The notes below the pieces were generated by a model. That model did not search any database, was not told the DNA's origin, and saw nothing but the letters and a program-made list of their open reading frames with translations. From JAJXWB01 sp046349215 (lineage in GTDB: Bacteria > Pseudomonadota > Alphaproteobacteria > Rhizobiales > Beijerinckiaceae): a DNA stretch of 64,000 nucleotides. Shown in pieces: positions 26,772 through 35,255 of this stretch. The stretch covers positions 496,001 through 560,000 of the forward strand of contig JAXMCV010000001.1 of the NCBI GenBank assembly GCA_046349215.1, read 5' to 3'. Position numbers and translations under genes: made by a program. Positions within the stretch are counted from its first letter, which is position 1. Every line of letters begins with the position of its first letter.

Positions 26772-28385
26772 TTACGACTTGGACATGGTCCGGTAGTCGA
26801 GGCGGCGATGGAACCAGTAGGCGTAGCCGTCGACGTTCTTCTGCATTGCCACGTTGGAATAGGGCTGGAACAGCGGAATGCGCGGCACATCCTCGAAGGC
26901 GAGGTCGACGAAACCCTTCACGCTCGCGTCGTAGGTCGGCTTGTCGCCGATCGCCGCCGCATTGCGGGCGGCGGCGATCAGCTTGTCCATCGCCGGATTC
27001 TGGTAGCTCATCGTGTTGAAGATCGAGTTCTGCCCGTCGTAGCACCAGAAGAAGAAATATTCGGGATAGTCGAGCCAGCCGGAAAACACGTTGGTGTAGA
27101 GCGGCAGTTCCTTCTTCGTCAGTTCGGCGCGCCAGTTGGAGCCGGGGATCTTGTTGATCGTCGTGCGGATGCCGATCTGCGCCAGGCTTTCTTGCGCCAG
27201 CACGCACAGCGGTTCGTTGACGACCGCGAATCCGAGATCGAATGAGAGCGTGGTGTCGAAGCCGTTTGCGTAGCCGGCCTCCGCCATCAATTGCTTGGCC
27301 TTGGCGATGTCGGTGTCGTACTGGTGCGGCTGCGGCCAGGCCACCTCCGTCGGCGTTCCGGGCTTGCGACCGAACATCGGCTTGCCGAGGCCGAACAGAA
27401 CCGCGTCCATGATCTTCTGATAGGGCAGCGCATAGGCCACGGCCCTGCGAACGCGCACGTCGTTGAACGGCGGCTTCGTCACGTTCATCCCGATATACTG
27501 GACGCCGTTCGAGAAGGGCGTGGACACGATCTTGAGCGCAGCATTGCCTTTCAGTTCGGCGAAATCCTTGCTCGGCAGATCGTAGGAGACGTCGGCGTCG
27601 CCGCGCTCGAGCAGCGCGCGCCGGTTGCTGGGCGAAGGCACCATGCGCCAGATGACACGCTTGATCTTGGGGGCCGGACCGCAGCTCCAAGAATCGTTGC
27701 GCTCCATCACCACTTCCGCGCCCGGAGTCCATTTCACGACCTTGTAGGCGCCGCTGCCTGCCGTGTTGAGCTTCGTGTATTCGAGGCCCCAAGGATCGGC
27801 GGCGGTGGCGTTCTTCTTCACGAGTTCGGAATTGACGACGCACGGCACGATCACCGCGAGATCCGGAATGGTCAGGCGGTCCTTGCGCAGGAAATCGACG
27901 CGGACGGTCCGATCGTCGACAACGACGAATTGCTCCGGCTTTTCGAGCGAACCGGCCTTCATCTGGAAGGTCGGGAAGCCGCCGACGGTGACGGCGCGGT
28001 CGAGCGACCACTTGACGTCCTTGGCCGTGACAGGCGTTCCGTCCTGGAAGGTTGCGCCCTTGCGCAACCTGAAGGTGACGGACATGTCGCCGACGCTCAT
28101 GTCCTCCGCGAGTTCGGGCTTGATCTTGTCGCGGTCGTAGTAGGGATAGCCGTTCGGACCGGTCTTCATGTCGTGGGTGATGAGACGGTCGTAGCAGTTC
28201 CACGAAACTTCGTAGCCCGGCACGTTGGTGCCGACGCCGTGGATGTCGAGATTGTTGGGCCCGCTTTCGGAAATCACCAGCAATGTTTCGGACCGGGCGT
28301 CGGCGCGCGACGGCGACCAGACGGCGGGTGCGGCGACCGCTGTCCCGGCCAGCGCGGTAGACTTCAGGAATGCGCGACGATCCAT
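26772..28385 (-). CDS. Family 5 solute-binding protein (Opp/Dpp type) with Tat-like signal
   Basis: The 537-residue periplasmic receptor begins with MDRRAFLKST, a twin-arginine-type signal. The family-5 features follow: VISESGPNNLDIHGVGTN, YDRLITHDMKTG, LAEDMSVGDMSVTFRLRKGATFQDGTPVTAKDVKWSLDRA and a C-terminal PRIPLFQPYSNVAM region. Family members bind peptides, nickel or small amide compounds. Given atzF/E/G/H in the same operon, a ureido compound such as biuret or a small peptide-like amide is the likely ligand (inference). The start at 28385 fits the signal peptide; upstream codons would run through the operator region. Confidence 0.92.
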   Translation of the reverse strand: MDRRAFLKSTALAGTAVAAPAVWSPSRADARSETLLVISESGPNNLDIHGVGTNVPGYEVSWNCYDRLITHDMKTGPNGYPYYDRDKIKPELAEDMSVGDMSVTFRLRKGATFQDGTPVTAKDVKWSLDRAVTVGGFPTFQMKAGSLEKPEQFVVVDDRTVRVDFLRKDRLTIPDLAVIVPCVVNSELVKKNATAADPWGLEYTKLNTAGSGAYKVVKWTPGAEVVMERNDSWSCGPAPKIKRVIWRMVPSPSNRRALLERGDADVSYDLPSKDFAELKGNAALKIVSTPFSNGVQYIGMNVTKPPFNDVRVRRAVAYALPYQKIMDAVLFGLGKPMFGRKPGTPTEVAWPQPHQYDTDIAKAKQLMAEAGYANGFDTTLSFDLGFAVVNEPLCVLAQESLAQIGIRTTINKIPGSNWRAELTKKELPLYTNVFSGWLDYPEYFFFWCYDGQNSIFNTMSYQNPAMDKLIAAARNAAAIGDKPTYDASVKGFVDLAFEDVPRIPLFQPYSNVAMQKNVDGYAYWFHRRLDYRTMSKS

Positions 28386-28572
28386 GGGTTTCGTCCTTTC
28401 GGAGCCGCGCCCGGCGCAGCCACGTGAATGCCTGACGTCAGGTTTGCATACAATTTTGCGTATCCGTATGCCTGTAAATTGGCGTCGCTGCACAAATTTG
28501 CCGGCCCGCAGCGCCTTCCGAATGGGCGCCCGCGCCTTTCGCGGACGCAGATCGCGCGTATAGTCTCGTCGC
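28386..28572. promoter_or_regulatory. Divergent control region of the ureido-nitrogen island
   Basis: These 187 bp lie between the binding-protein gene (minus) and the GntR regulator (plus). They contain a perfect 12-bp palindrome CCTGACGTCAGG (28431-28442) and next to it an inverted repeat GCATAC (28446-28451) and GTATGC (28466-28471) with a 14-base AT-rich spacer that itself contains ATAC-N8-GTAT. Such ATAC/GTAT repeats are typical operators of FCD-type GntR regulators (TTGTATACAA-like). Promoters are likely on both sides. Confidence 0.55.
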
Positions 28573-29250
28573 ATGTCCAAGACGTCCGCCGGCACGCGCG
28601 CCGACCGCATCGCCACTGAAATCGCCGACGCGATCCTCGCGGGCGAATTCGCGCCGGGCGAAAGGCTCGACGAGCAGAGACTCGCGGAAACCTACGAGGT
28701 ATCGCGCACGCCGGTCCGCGAGGCGCTGCGCCGGCTCGTCTCCAGCGGCCTGATAGAATTGCGTCCGCGACGCGGCGCCGTCGTCACGGAAACCACGGGC
28801 GAGAACCTCAACGGTCTTTTCATCGCCATGGCCGAAATCGAGGCGACCTGCGCGCGCCTTTGCGCCATTTCGATGAGCCCGCTCGAACGTCGTGCGCTCG
28901 GCGCCCTTCACGAACGCATGGGCGAAATCGCCGCAAAGGGTTCGCGCGCCGGCTACAGCGACGCCAATCACCAGTTCCACACGATGCTCTACGCCGGCGC
29001 GCACAATCCGGTGCTGGAGGAATTCGCGCTCCAGCTTCGGCGTCGGCTCGACCATTTCCGGCGGGCGCAATTCCGCGCGCCCCGCCGTCTGGCGCAATCC
29101 CATGCCGAACACGGCGAGGTCGTGCGCGCGATCCTGTCCGGCGACGCGCCCAAAGCCCATTCCGCCATGCTGCATCATGTCACTCTCGTCGAGATCGCCG
29201 TCGACAAGGTCGCCACGGGATTGTCCAGGGGCCGGAACGCCGGTCGTTGA
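28573..29250 (+). CDS. GntR-family regulator, FCD (FadR-type) subfamily
   Basis: The 225-residue protein has the GntR winged helix at ~10-75 (ILAGEFAPGERLDEQRLAETYEVSRTPVREALRRL, a near-perfect family motif in two parts) and a helical FCD effector domain after ~90 with metal-type residues (AEIEATCARLCA, YSDANHQFH, HAEHGEVVRAI). It is divergent from the transporter operon and convergent with the AzgA-like permease, where it ends directly against that stop. It probably represses the flanking genes until a ureido or amide ligand is present. Confidence 0.93.
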   Translation: MSKTSAGTRADRIATEIADAILAGEFAPGERLDEQRLAETYEVSRTPVREALRRLVSSGLIELRPRRGAVVTETTGENLNGLFIAMAEIEATCARLCAISMSPLERRALGALHERMGEIAAKGSRAGYSDANHQFHTMLYAGAHNPVLEEFALQLRRRLDHFRRAQFRAPRRLAQSHAEHGEVVRAILSGDAPKAHSAMLHHVTLVEIAVDKVATGLSRGRNAGR

Positions 29251-30840
29251 TCATTCCGCCGCGACCGGCTCGATCGCGCCCGGCTTCGCGACGCCTTCCT
29301 TTACGACCTGCGCGCAGCCCGCGAGGAATGCGGCGACGATGGCGTAGGCGAGCGCGATCTGCGGCGTGACGCCGAAACCGGCGCCGATGCCGACCGCCGG
29401 GCCGTGCATGAAACCGAAGAAGGTCAGTACCGCGCCCGCGCCGGCGAAAGCCGCGGCGCGCATGAACTGCCGTTCGATCACGAAGACGGCGAGCGCGCCG
29501 AGCACGAGGCCGGTGAGGATCGCGCCGTCGCCGAGATAGGCGAGGCCCTGGTAGAGCACGCCGACGTTGGCCAGCTTGTCGAGCCCGATCTTCGCGGCGT
29601 CCGTGCCGGCGGCGCCGAGCGCCCCGTCGATCAGCGTCTTCGCCCATGCCGCAAGATGCGGCGTGAAGGCGAGAACGATCGCCGGCGCATGGCCGCGCGG
29701 CGTCTCCTGGAAGGCCTGAGCGCCGATCAGCATGCCGATGTAGAGAAGGATCGGCGAGATCGCCACGACTGGAACGAGCGCGACAAGCAGCGAGACGATG
29801 CCGAGCCAGGAAAGCACGATCACCATGAGGCCGGTCGCGGCCGAATAGCCGATGCGCCCGCCCATCGCCTTCCAGCCGGGATGGCCGATGTAGACGGCGT
29901 TGATGAAGGGATTGCCCATCAGGCACCCGATGAGGCTGACAAATCCGTCCGCCGTGAGCACGCGCGTCGTCGGAAAGGAATCGCCGGCCGCCGCCGCGCT
30001 CTCCACATTGTCCATTGCCTCGACCAGGTCGTAGATCCCGAAGGGAATGGCGGTCACCAGAATGAGCCCGAGAAATTCGAAACCCGCGAAGACATGACCG
30101 ACAGCGGGAATGGGCACGGCGAAGCCGACGGTCGACAGGGCGCCAGTCAGTTTCGCCAGGCTCATGCCGCCATAGCCGACGCCGAAAATGTTGGAGCCCC
30201 ACGCGATCAGCATGCCGGCGGCGATGGCGACGAGGCCCGCCGGAACGCCGCGCGGATAGCGCAGCTTGCCGAACCAGCTCACGAGAATGATGGCGAAGCA
30301 GACGAGTCCAATGACAGGCGTCATGAAGATCTCGAGCGCCGGCCGCATGGAGATGAAGGCGACGGAGACGCCGGCCAGCGTGCCGAGCAGCGCGGCGCGC
30401 GGCGTGATGCGACGGATGACGGGCGCGACGAAGCCGCCGATCATCAGGATGAAGCTCTGGATGAACACCCAGGCGAGGCCCGCCTCCCACGCCTTGACCG
30501 GATCGCCAGTCTTCAGCATGACCGGCAGCATGATGACGAAGCTGACGATGAACATGTGCGGCACGCTGACGCCGGACGGCAGAGCGCAGACGTCGTCGCG
30601 GCCGGTTTCCTTCGCCACCTTCCAGGCGAGCCACGCATAATACAGCGTGCTCAGGCACAGCATCAGGCCGAGCGCCGGCAGGATACGGCCGAACACGATG
30701 GCGTCCGGCATCTTCAGCACGAATCGCAGCAGCCCCGTCAGCACCAGCATGTTGACGAGTATGTTGGTGCCGAATCCGAAGAAGGCGTTCCAGTCGCCGG
30801 CGACCCACAGCGACGGCTTGTGTTCCTTTGCTGCCTCCAT
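29251..30840 (-). CDS. AzgA/NCS2-like permease
   Basis: The 529-residue polytopic protein has about 12 membrane segments and resembles the AzgA-like branch of the NCS2 family (WNAFFGFGTNILVNMLVL at the N-terminus, PSGVSVPHMFIVSFVIMLP, PFGIYDLVEAMDNVESAAAAGDSF, a proton-coupling-type acidic patch in helix 8). Members carry nucleobases or related ring and ureido compounds. Substrate here is unknown. It is followed upstream by 12 bp to the cysteine hydrolase gene, so the two form an operon in which the permease probably imports the hydrolase substrate. Confidence 0.75.
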   Translation of the reverse strand: MEAAKEHKPSLWVAGDWNAFFGFGTNILVNMLVLTGLLRFVLKMPDAIVFGRILPALGLMLCLSTLYYAWLAWKVAKETGRDDVCALPSGVSVPHMFIVSFVIMLPVMLKTGDPVKAWEAGLAWVFIQSFILMIGGFVAPVIRRITPRAALLGTLAGVSVAFISMRPALEIFMTPVIGLVCFAIILVSWFGKLRYPRGVPAGLVAIAAGMLIAWGSNIFGVGYGGMSLAKLTGALSTVGFAVPIPAVGHVFAGFEFLGLILVTAIPFGIYDLVEAMDNVESAAAAGDSFPTTRVLTADGFVSLIGCLMGNPFINAVYIGHPGWKAMGGRIGYSAATGLMVIVLSWLGIVSLLVALVPVVAISPILLYIGMLIGAQAFQETPRGHAPAIVLAFTPHLAAWAKTLIDGALGAAGTDAAKIGLDKLANVGVLYQGLAYLGDGAILTGLVLGALAVFVIERQFMRAAAFAGAGAVLTFFGFMHGPAVGIGAGFGVTPQIALAYAIVAAFLAGCAQVVKEGVAKPGAIEPVAAE

Positions 30841-30852
30841 GGCTTCCTCCCC

Positions 30853-31542
30853 TCAGGCGATGGCGCGCGCCGCGCGGCGCAGCGCCGTGACGACGTCGCC
30901 TGATTGCGCGACCCAACCGAAAATGCCGCCCTGCGCGGCGATCATGCGCAGGGCGACGTCGTGGAATTCGGGAAAGTAGGAGGCGCAGGCGTCGGCGACG
31001 GCGATGCACCTGTAGCCGCGATCGTTGGCCTCGCGGATGGTCGTGTGCACGCAGACTTCCGTCGTGACGCCGCAGACGAGCAGCGTGCCGATTCCGCGAT
31101 TGCGCAGCACGAGATCGAGATCGGTAGCGTAGAAGGCGCCCTTGCCCGGCTTGTCGATCACCGGTTCGCCGGCCAGCGGCGCGAGTTCGGGAACGATGTC
31201 GTGGCCGGGTTCGCCGCGCACGAGGATGCGCCCCATCGGACCGGGCGCGCCGATGCGCTTTGCCGGATCGCCGCGCTCGACCTTCAGGCGCGGCGCATCG
31301 CTCAGATCGTCGCGATGACCTTCGCGCGTGTGGACGATCGTCAGGCCGGCGGCGCGCGCCGCGGACAACAAGGCCCGAGTCGGCTCGATCGCGCTGCGCA
31401 GGAGCGATACGTCATTGCCGAGCGCGGCGCCGAAGCCGCCGGGTTCGAGAAAATCGCGCTGCATGTCGATGACGACGAGCGCGGCGCTCCCGCAATCGAG
31501 AGGGACAGCGAAAGGATAGGCCCGGACCGTCGAAATCGTCAT
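30853..31542 (-). CDS. Isochorismatase-fold cysteine hydrolase, biuret-hydrolase-like
   Basis: The 229-residue protein has the Asp-Lys-Cys triad of the isochorismatase-like hydrolases: Asp26 in VIDMQRDF, Lys131 or Lys134 in IDKPGKGAFYATDL, and Cys164 in CGVTTEVCVHTT. The segment around KPGKGAFYATDLDL is like that of biuret hydrolases (BiuH), which turn biuret into allophanate and ammonia. AtzF nearby would consume the allophanate. RutB-type ureidoacrylate hydrolases are the nearest alternative. The start at 31542 is chosen by length. No signal peptide is seen, so it acts in the cytoplasm. Confidence 0.82.
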   Translation of the reverse strand: MTISTVRAYPFAVPLDCGSAALVVIDMQRDFLEPGGFGAALGNDVSLLRSAIEPTRALLSAARAAGLTIVHTREGHRDDLSDAPRLKVERGDPAKRIGAPGPMGRILVRGEPGHDIVPELAPLAGEPVIDKPGKGAFYATDLDLVLRNRGIGTLLVCGVTTEVCVHTTIREANDRGYRCIAVADACASYFPEFHDVALRMIAAQGGIFGWVAQSGDVVTALRRAARAIA

Positions 31543-31828
31543 TGGCGCCTCGCTTCTGGCCCGAGGCGACAAGCAATCCATGTGCCGTGCGTTACGCGCT
31601 TGAAACTTCACGGCCTGCCGGGGCGGCGCCGCCGATGCGGGCAGATCGGGCGGGCAGGCGCCTATTTTATGCGACGCGCGTGACGCCCTCGCCGGCCGCC
31701 CTTCGCTTGCGACCCCGATGACCGGGGAGCCCTGGCGGCCCGATGTCCGGCGAGGGCGGCGCGCGCGGGAGCGCCAGCCCGACCATTTGGCGGCCGCGAG
31801 AGCGCGACGGGTATTCTGTTGATTTTAT
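31543..31828. other. Intergenic region with a long inverted repeat
   Basis: No gene is seen in these 286 bp. A perfect 12-bp inverted repeat, CGCCCTCGCCGG (31684-31695) and CCGGCGAGGGCG (31747-31758), with a 51-base spacer, could fold into a large hairpin. It lies downstream of tRNA-Lys on that gene's strand. Its role is unknown, and termination or an RNA structure is possible. Confidence 0.4.
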
Positions 31829-31904
31829 TGGTGAGCGCGCTGGGACTCGAACCCAGGACCCTCTGATTAAAAGTCAGATGCTCTACCGACTGAGCTACGC
31901 GCTC
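31829..31904 (-). tRNA. tRNA-Lys (anticodon TTT)
   Basis: A 76-base cloverleaf fits: acceptor GAGCGCG pairs with CGCGCTC, then discriminator A and an encoded CCA. The anticodon arm reads CTGAC-TTTTAAT-CAG with anticodon TTT. The D-arm GCTCAGTCGGTAGAGC and T-arm with GTTCGAGTC are normal. Confidence 0.97.
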
Positions 31905-31945
31905 CCTTGCGGGCGCCCCGGGAGTAGCCGGGGGCGCCGCGGGGG

Positions 31946-32188
31946 TCAACCCTGCCAGGCTATATAGGCCATTAGGCCTGCAAAAAGCACGGCCGAGACG
32001 ACGGTCGTGATCCCCGCCTTCATCAGGAGGCGCGGCGCGACCGGCGCGCCGGGGTCGGTGCCCAGCAGCCTGCCTTCGGCGTCCTCGTGCTGGGAGGTCA
32101 CGCCCAGCGGCAGGATCGCGAACAGCACGATCCACCACATGGTGATGTAGACAGCGATCGCCGTGGGTATCGGGAGGGGAAGGTTCAT
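31946..32188 (-). CDS. DUF1467 family membrane protein
   Basis: The 80-residue protein has two hydrophobic helices (~9-29 and ~58-78) around a polar loop, with the family pattern ITMWWIVLFAILPLGV and a C-terminal AYIAWQG. The function is unknown. It is conserved beside mce, rnj and birA in many alphaproteobacteria, as here. It lies 58 bp after mce and may be cotranscribed. Confidence 0.85.
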   Translation of the reverse strand: MNLPLPIPTAIAVYITMWWIVLFAILPLGVTSQHEDAEGRLLGTDPGAPVAPRLLMKAGITTVVSAVLFAGLMAYIAWQG

Positions 32189-32246
32189 GGCGTCCCGCGT
32201 CGGGTCGCCGGCAATCGCGGCCTGCCGGCTGCCCTGCAGATGAGAG

Positions 32247-32651
32247 CTAGACCTGCTCGATCTCGACCAGCGTTCCGTTGAAATCCTTGGGATGCAGGAA
32301 CAGCACGGGCTTGCCGTGCGCGCCGATCTTCGGATTGCCGTCGCCGATCACGCGGGCGCCCTTGGCCTTGAGATGATCGCGCGCGGCGATGATGTTCTCG
32401 ACCTCGTAGCAGACATGATGCATGCCGCCGTCCGGGTTCTTCTCCAGGAACTTGGCGATCGGCGAATTTTCGCCCAGCGGCTCGAGCAGTTCGACCTTGG
32501 TGTTCGGCAGTTCGACGAAGACGACCGTCACGCCGTGATTGGGCTCGGGCTGCGGCGCCGACACCTTCGCGCCCAGCGTGTCGCGATACATGGCGGCGGA
32601 TTTGGCGAGATCCTTCACGGCGATGGCGACGTGGTTGAGGCGACCGATCAT
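32247..32651 (-). CDS. mce: Methylmalonyl-CoA epimerase
   Basis: This 134-residue vicinal-oxygen-chelate enzyme interconverts (R)- and (S)-methylmalonyl-CoA in propionate and branched-chain catabolism. Metal-ligand regions are visible at NHVAIAVKDL (N-terminal His), GMHHVCYEVENI (His) and FNGTLVEIEQV (C-terminal Glu). The start at 32651 gives MIGRLNHVA, the usual N-terminus. It lies 13 bp downstream of rnj on the same strand. The function does not depend on its neighbours; the location is a conserved alphaproteobacterial arrangement. Confidence 0.93.
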   Translation of the reverse strand: MIGRLNHVAIAVKDLAKSAAMYRDTLGAKVSAPQPEPNHGVTVVFVELPNTKVELLEPLGENSPIAKFLEKNPDGGMHHVCYEVENIIAARDHLKAKGARVIGDGNPKIGAHGKPVLFLHPKDFNGTLVEIEQV

Positions 32652-32664
32652 GCGAATGCTCCGC

Positions 32665-34335
32665 TTACACTTCGAGAACGAGAACGTGGACCTGGGGCTT
32701 CTTGCCCCAGGCGGCGGCCAGCGCGCTGCGCACGGCGCGCTCGACCGCATTGGCGACGCTGTCGGAATCGCGACGCCTGGCGCGCGATAGTCCGTCGATG
32801 GTGGAGAATATCGTGTCGTCGACGACCGCGTCGAGCGCTTCGCCGTCACGGCCGCGCTGCGGAATGCCGGACATGACGACATCCGGATCGCCGGCGAGGT
32901 CGCCCTTCGACGTCAGCCCGAGCGCAATGGAAACGACGCCCGCAAAGGCGAGGCGGCGGCGCTGCGCGATCGCCTCGTCGTCGGCGCCGATCAACACCAC
33001 GCCGTCCTCGACCAGGCGGCCGTGCGCGACCTCGCCGATGATCGACGGCTGGCCCGGCGCAAGCAGCGTCATGTCGCCATCCCTCGGCGAAATGACATGG
33101 CCGATGCCCTTCGCCTTGGCGAAGGCGACATGTTCGGAGAGGTGCAGCGGTTCGCCATGCGCCGGAATGAGCGTCTTTGGCCGCAGCAATTCATAAAGAC
33201 GCGCGACCTCGCCCTGGCGCGGATGGCCGGAGCAATGCACGAGCGCGTTGCGGTCGGTGATGACCTCGACATTCTGGTCGATCAGTCCGTTGATGATGGC
33301 GTTCACGTCGCGCTCGTTGCCGGGAATCGTGCGCGAGGAAAAGATCACCGTGTCGCCGTTGGCGAGCTTGATCGCCGGATGTTCGCGCGCGCCGATGCGC
33401 GCCATGGCGGCGCGCGGTTCGCCCTGGCTGCCGGTCGCCAGCACGACGACGCGGTCGCGCGGCAGGTCGGAATAGGATTGCGGCCCAAGAAACGGCTTGA
33501 TTCCGTCGAGATAGCCGCAGTCGCGGCCGACCTCGATCACGCGGTCGAGCGAGCGGCCGATGACGACGACCGAGCGGCCGGCGGCTTCGGCGGCCAGCGC
33601 AACCGCCTTCACGCGGGCGAGGTTGGAGGCGAAGGTCGTGACGACCACCCTGCCCGTCGCCTTTGCGATCAGCTTCTCGAGCGTGCGCGCCACCTCGCCC
33701 TCGGACGGGCTTTGGCCCTCGCGCACGATATTGGTGGAATCGCAGATCAGGACGTCGACGCCCTCGTCGCCGATCTCCTTCAGCCGCGCTTCGTCCGTCG
33801 GCAGGCCGATGCCGGGTTCGGGATCGATCTTCCAGTCGCCGGTATGGACGGCCGTTCCCGCCGGCGTGCGCAGCACGAGCGCGCAGCTTTCGGGGATCGA
33901 ATGGGCCATCGCCACCGGCTCGATGTCGAAGGGGCCGAGCGTGAAGCGGCGGCCCTGGCGCATTTCGAGGATCTCGACCTTGGGCGCGCCGGGCTCGCCG
34001 AGGCGGCGGGCTTCCAGCAGGCTGGCCGCGAAGCGCGTCGCATAGACCTTGCAGCCGAGCTTCGGCCACAGGGCGGCGATGGCGCCGATATGATCCTCGT
34101 GCGCGTGGGTGATGACGAGGCCGAGCAGATCCTTCCTGATCTTCTCGACATAGGAAACGTCGGGGAAGACGAGGTCGACGCCCGGCAGGTCCGGCCCGGC
34201 GAAGGAAAGGCCGCAATCGACCATGATCCACTTGCGGCGGCCTGGCGGCCCGAAGCCGTAGAGGGCCGCGTTGCGGCCGATCTCGCCGAGCCCGCCGAGC
34301 GCGGCGAAAACGAAGTCGTCAGTGGAATGCGCCAT
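32665..34335 (-). CDS. rnj: Ribonuclease J
   Basis: RNase J is a metallo-beta-lactamase/beta-CASP exo- and endoribonuclease for rRNA and mRNA processing. The 556-residue protein has the zinc motif HAHEDHIGA (~75-83), CDSTNI, the beta-CASP segment with HCSGHPRQGEVARLYELLRP, and PAHGEPLH. The start ATG at 34333-34335 overlaps the birA stop TGA by one base, and a TTG one codon earlier is less likely. Alphaproteobacteria usually carry one such gene in this order after nuoN and birA. Confidence 0.95.
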   Translation of the reverse strand: MAHSTDDFVFAALGGLGEIGRNAALYGFGPPGRRKWIMVDCGLSFAGPDLPGVDLVFPDVSYVEKIRKDLLGLVITHAHEDHIGAIAALWPKLGCKVYATRFAASLLEARRLGEPGAPKVEILEMRQGRRFTLGPFDIEPVAMAHSIPESCALVLRTPAGTAVHTGDWKIDPEPGIGLPTDEARLKEIGDEGVDVLICDSTNIVREGQSPSEGEVARTLEKLIAKATGRVVVTTFASNLARVKAVALAAEAAGRSVVVIGRSLDRVIEVGRDCGYLDGIKPFLGPQSYSDLPRDRVVVLATGSQGEPRAAMARIGAREHPAIKLANGDTVIFSSRTIPGNERDVNAIINGLIDQNVEVITDRNALVHCSGHPRQGEVARLYELLRPKTLIPAHGEPLHLSEHVAFAKAKGIGHVISPRDGDMTLLAPGQPSIIGEVAHGRLVEDGVVLIGADDEAIAQRRRLAFAGVVSIALGLTSKGDLAGDPDVVMSGIPQRGRDGEALDAVVDDTIFSTIDGLSRARRRDSDSVANAVERAVRSALAAAWGKKPQVHVLVLEV

Positions 34336-35201
34336 CAAGTCCTTCCCTGCGGGCGGGCGGCTTCGCGCGGGCCCAGCAGTACGTCGCCTGCGTCAATGGC
34401 GACTGCGCCCTCCCCCGTCAAGACAACGAGGCGGCCATGCTGATCGATCGTGTCGAATGTCCCCTCGATGACACGTTCGCCCAGGGCCACGCGGATCGGC
34501 CCGCCTCGCCCCAGACAGGCTGACAGCCAGAGGTCGCGGATGGCCGCAAACCCTTCGCCGCGCGCCCAGACCGCCAGCGCGCGGGCGAGCGCGTCGGAGA
34601 GGAGAGCGAAGAAGGCGGCGGGATCGCCGGCTCCCGGCCGCAACGTTTCGAGGTCCGTCGTCGGATAGGCGAGACCTTCCGGGTGCGACCGGCAGTTCAC
34701 GCCGATACCGATCACCGCGACGAAATCCCCGCCCGGCAGCCGCGTCGCCTCCAGCAGCATGCCCGAGAGCTTTGCGCCGTCGCAGACGAGATCGTTCGGC
34801 CATTTGAGGCCGAGGCCCGGCGGACGGCCCAGCGCCTCACGGGCGGCGTCGGCGAGCGCGACGCCGGCGACGAAGCCGAGCTCCGGCGCGCGATGCGGTT
34901 CGCAGGGATCGGTCAGCAGCAGGCTGGCGTAGAGATTGCCGGGCGGCGAATGCCATTGCCGCCCGAGGCGGCCGCGGCCGCCCGTCTGTTCGCCGCCGAC
35001 GATCCACAGCGGCGCGCGCGCGCCGGCGCGGGCGCGCTCCAGCGCGACATTGTTGGTGGAGCCGACGGTTTCGAGGAACTCGACGCGATGGCCGGATGCG
35101 GCGGCGACGGCGCCGGCGCCGGGGGCGAACTCCCCTCCCCCTTGTGGGAAGGGGTTGGGGGCGGGGGTCGGGCGATCTCGCAAGGCTACTCGACCCCCCA
35201 C
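34335..35201 (-). CDS. birA: Biotin-acetyl-CoA-carboxylase ligase, 5' end within a repeat
   Basis: BirA attaches biotin to the carboxylase carrier protein. The enzyme domain starts near residue 40 and carries ETVGSTNNVA, GEQTGGRGRLGRQWHSPPGNLYAS (biotin/ATP loop), KWPNDLV and SGMLLEA. A C-terminal SH3-like domain follows (RVALGERVIEGTFDTID). It has no N-terminal DNA-binding domain, so it is not the repressor form. The only in-frame start codons before the domain, GTG 35201 and TTG near 35183, lie inside a G/C-rich palindromic repeat, so the first ~30 residues are repeat-encoded. The frame continues upstream to the nuoN stop without another start. Confidence 0.88.
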   Translation of the reverse strand: MGGRVALRDRPTPAPNPFPQGGGEFAPGAGAVAAASGHRVEFLETVGSTNNVALERARAGARAPLWIVGGEQTGGRGRLGRQWHSPPGNLYASLLLTDPCEPHRAPELGFVAGVALADAAREALGRPPGLGLKWPNDLVCDGAKLSGMLLEATRLPGGDFVAVIGIGVNCRSHPEGLAYPTTDLETLRPGAGDPAAFFALLSDALARALAVWARGEGFAAIRDLWLSACLGRGGPIRVALGERVIEGTFDTIDQHGRLVVLTGEGAVAIDAGDVLLGPREAARPQGRT

Positions 35202-35230
35202 CCTGCCCTCCCCCTCAAGGGGGGAGGGGG
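35130..35230. repeat. G/C-rich palindromic intergenic repeat at the birA 5' end
   Basis: About 100 bp of alternating poly-C and poly-G tracts flank the core sequence around GCGATCTCGCAAGGCTACTCG (35171-35191). The left arm (35130-35160, ACTCCCCTCCCCCTTGTGGG) and right arm (35195-35230, CCCTCAAGGGGGGAGGG) are near-complementary. This is the layout of the short palindromic repeats scattered between genes in Rhizobiales-type genomes. Only one copy is in this window, so family membership is by appearance. Confidence 0.7.
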
Positions 35231-35255
35231 CGCCAGTCTCGCAGGAACGCTCGTT

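Noticed and set aside
35130..35230. CRISPR-like repeat
   Set aside because: There is only one copy and its arms are palindromic poly-C/poly-G, with no spacers or cas genes.
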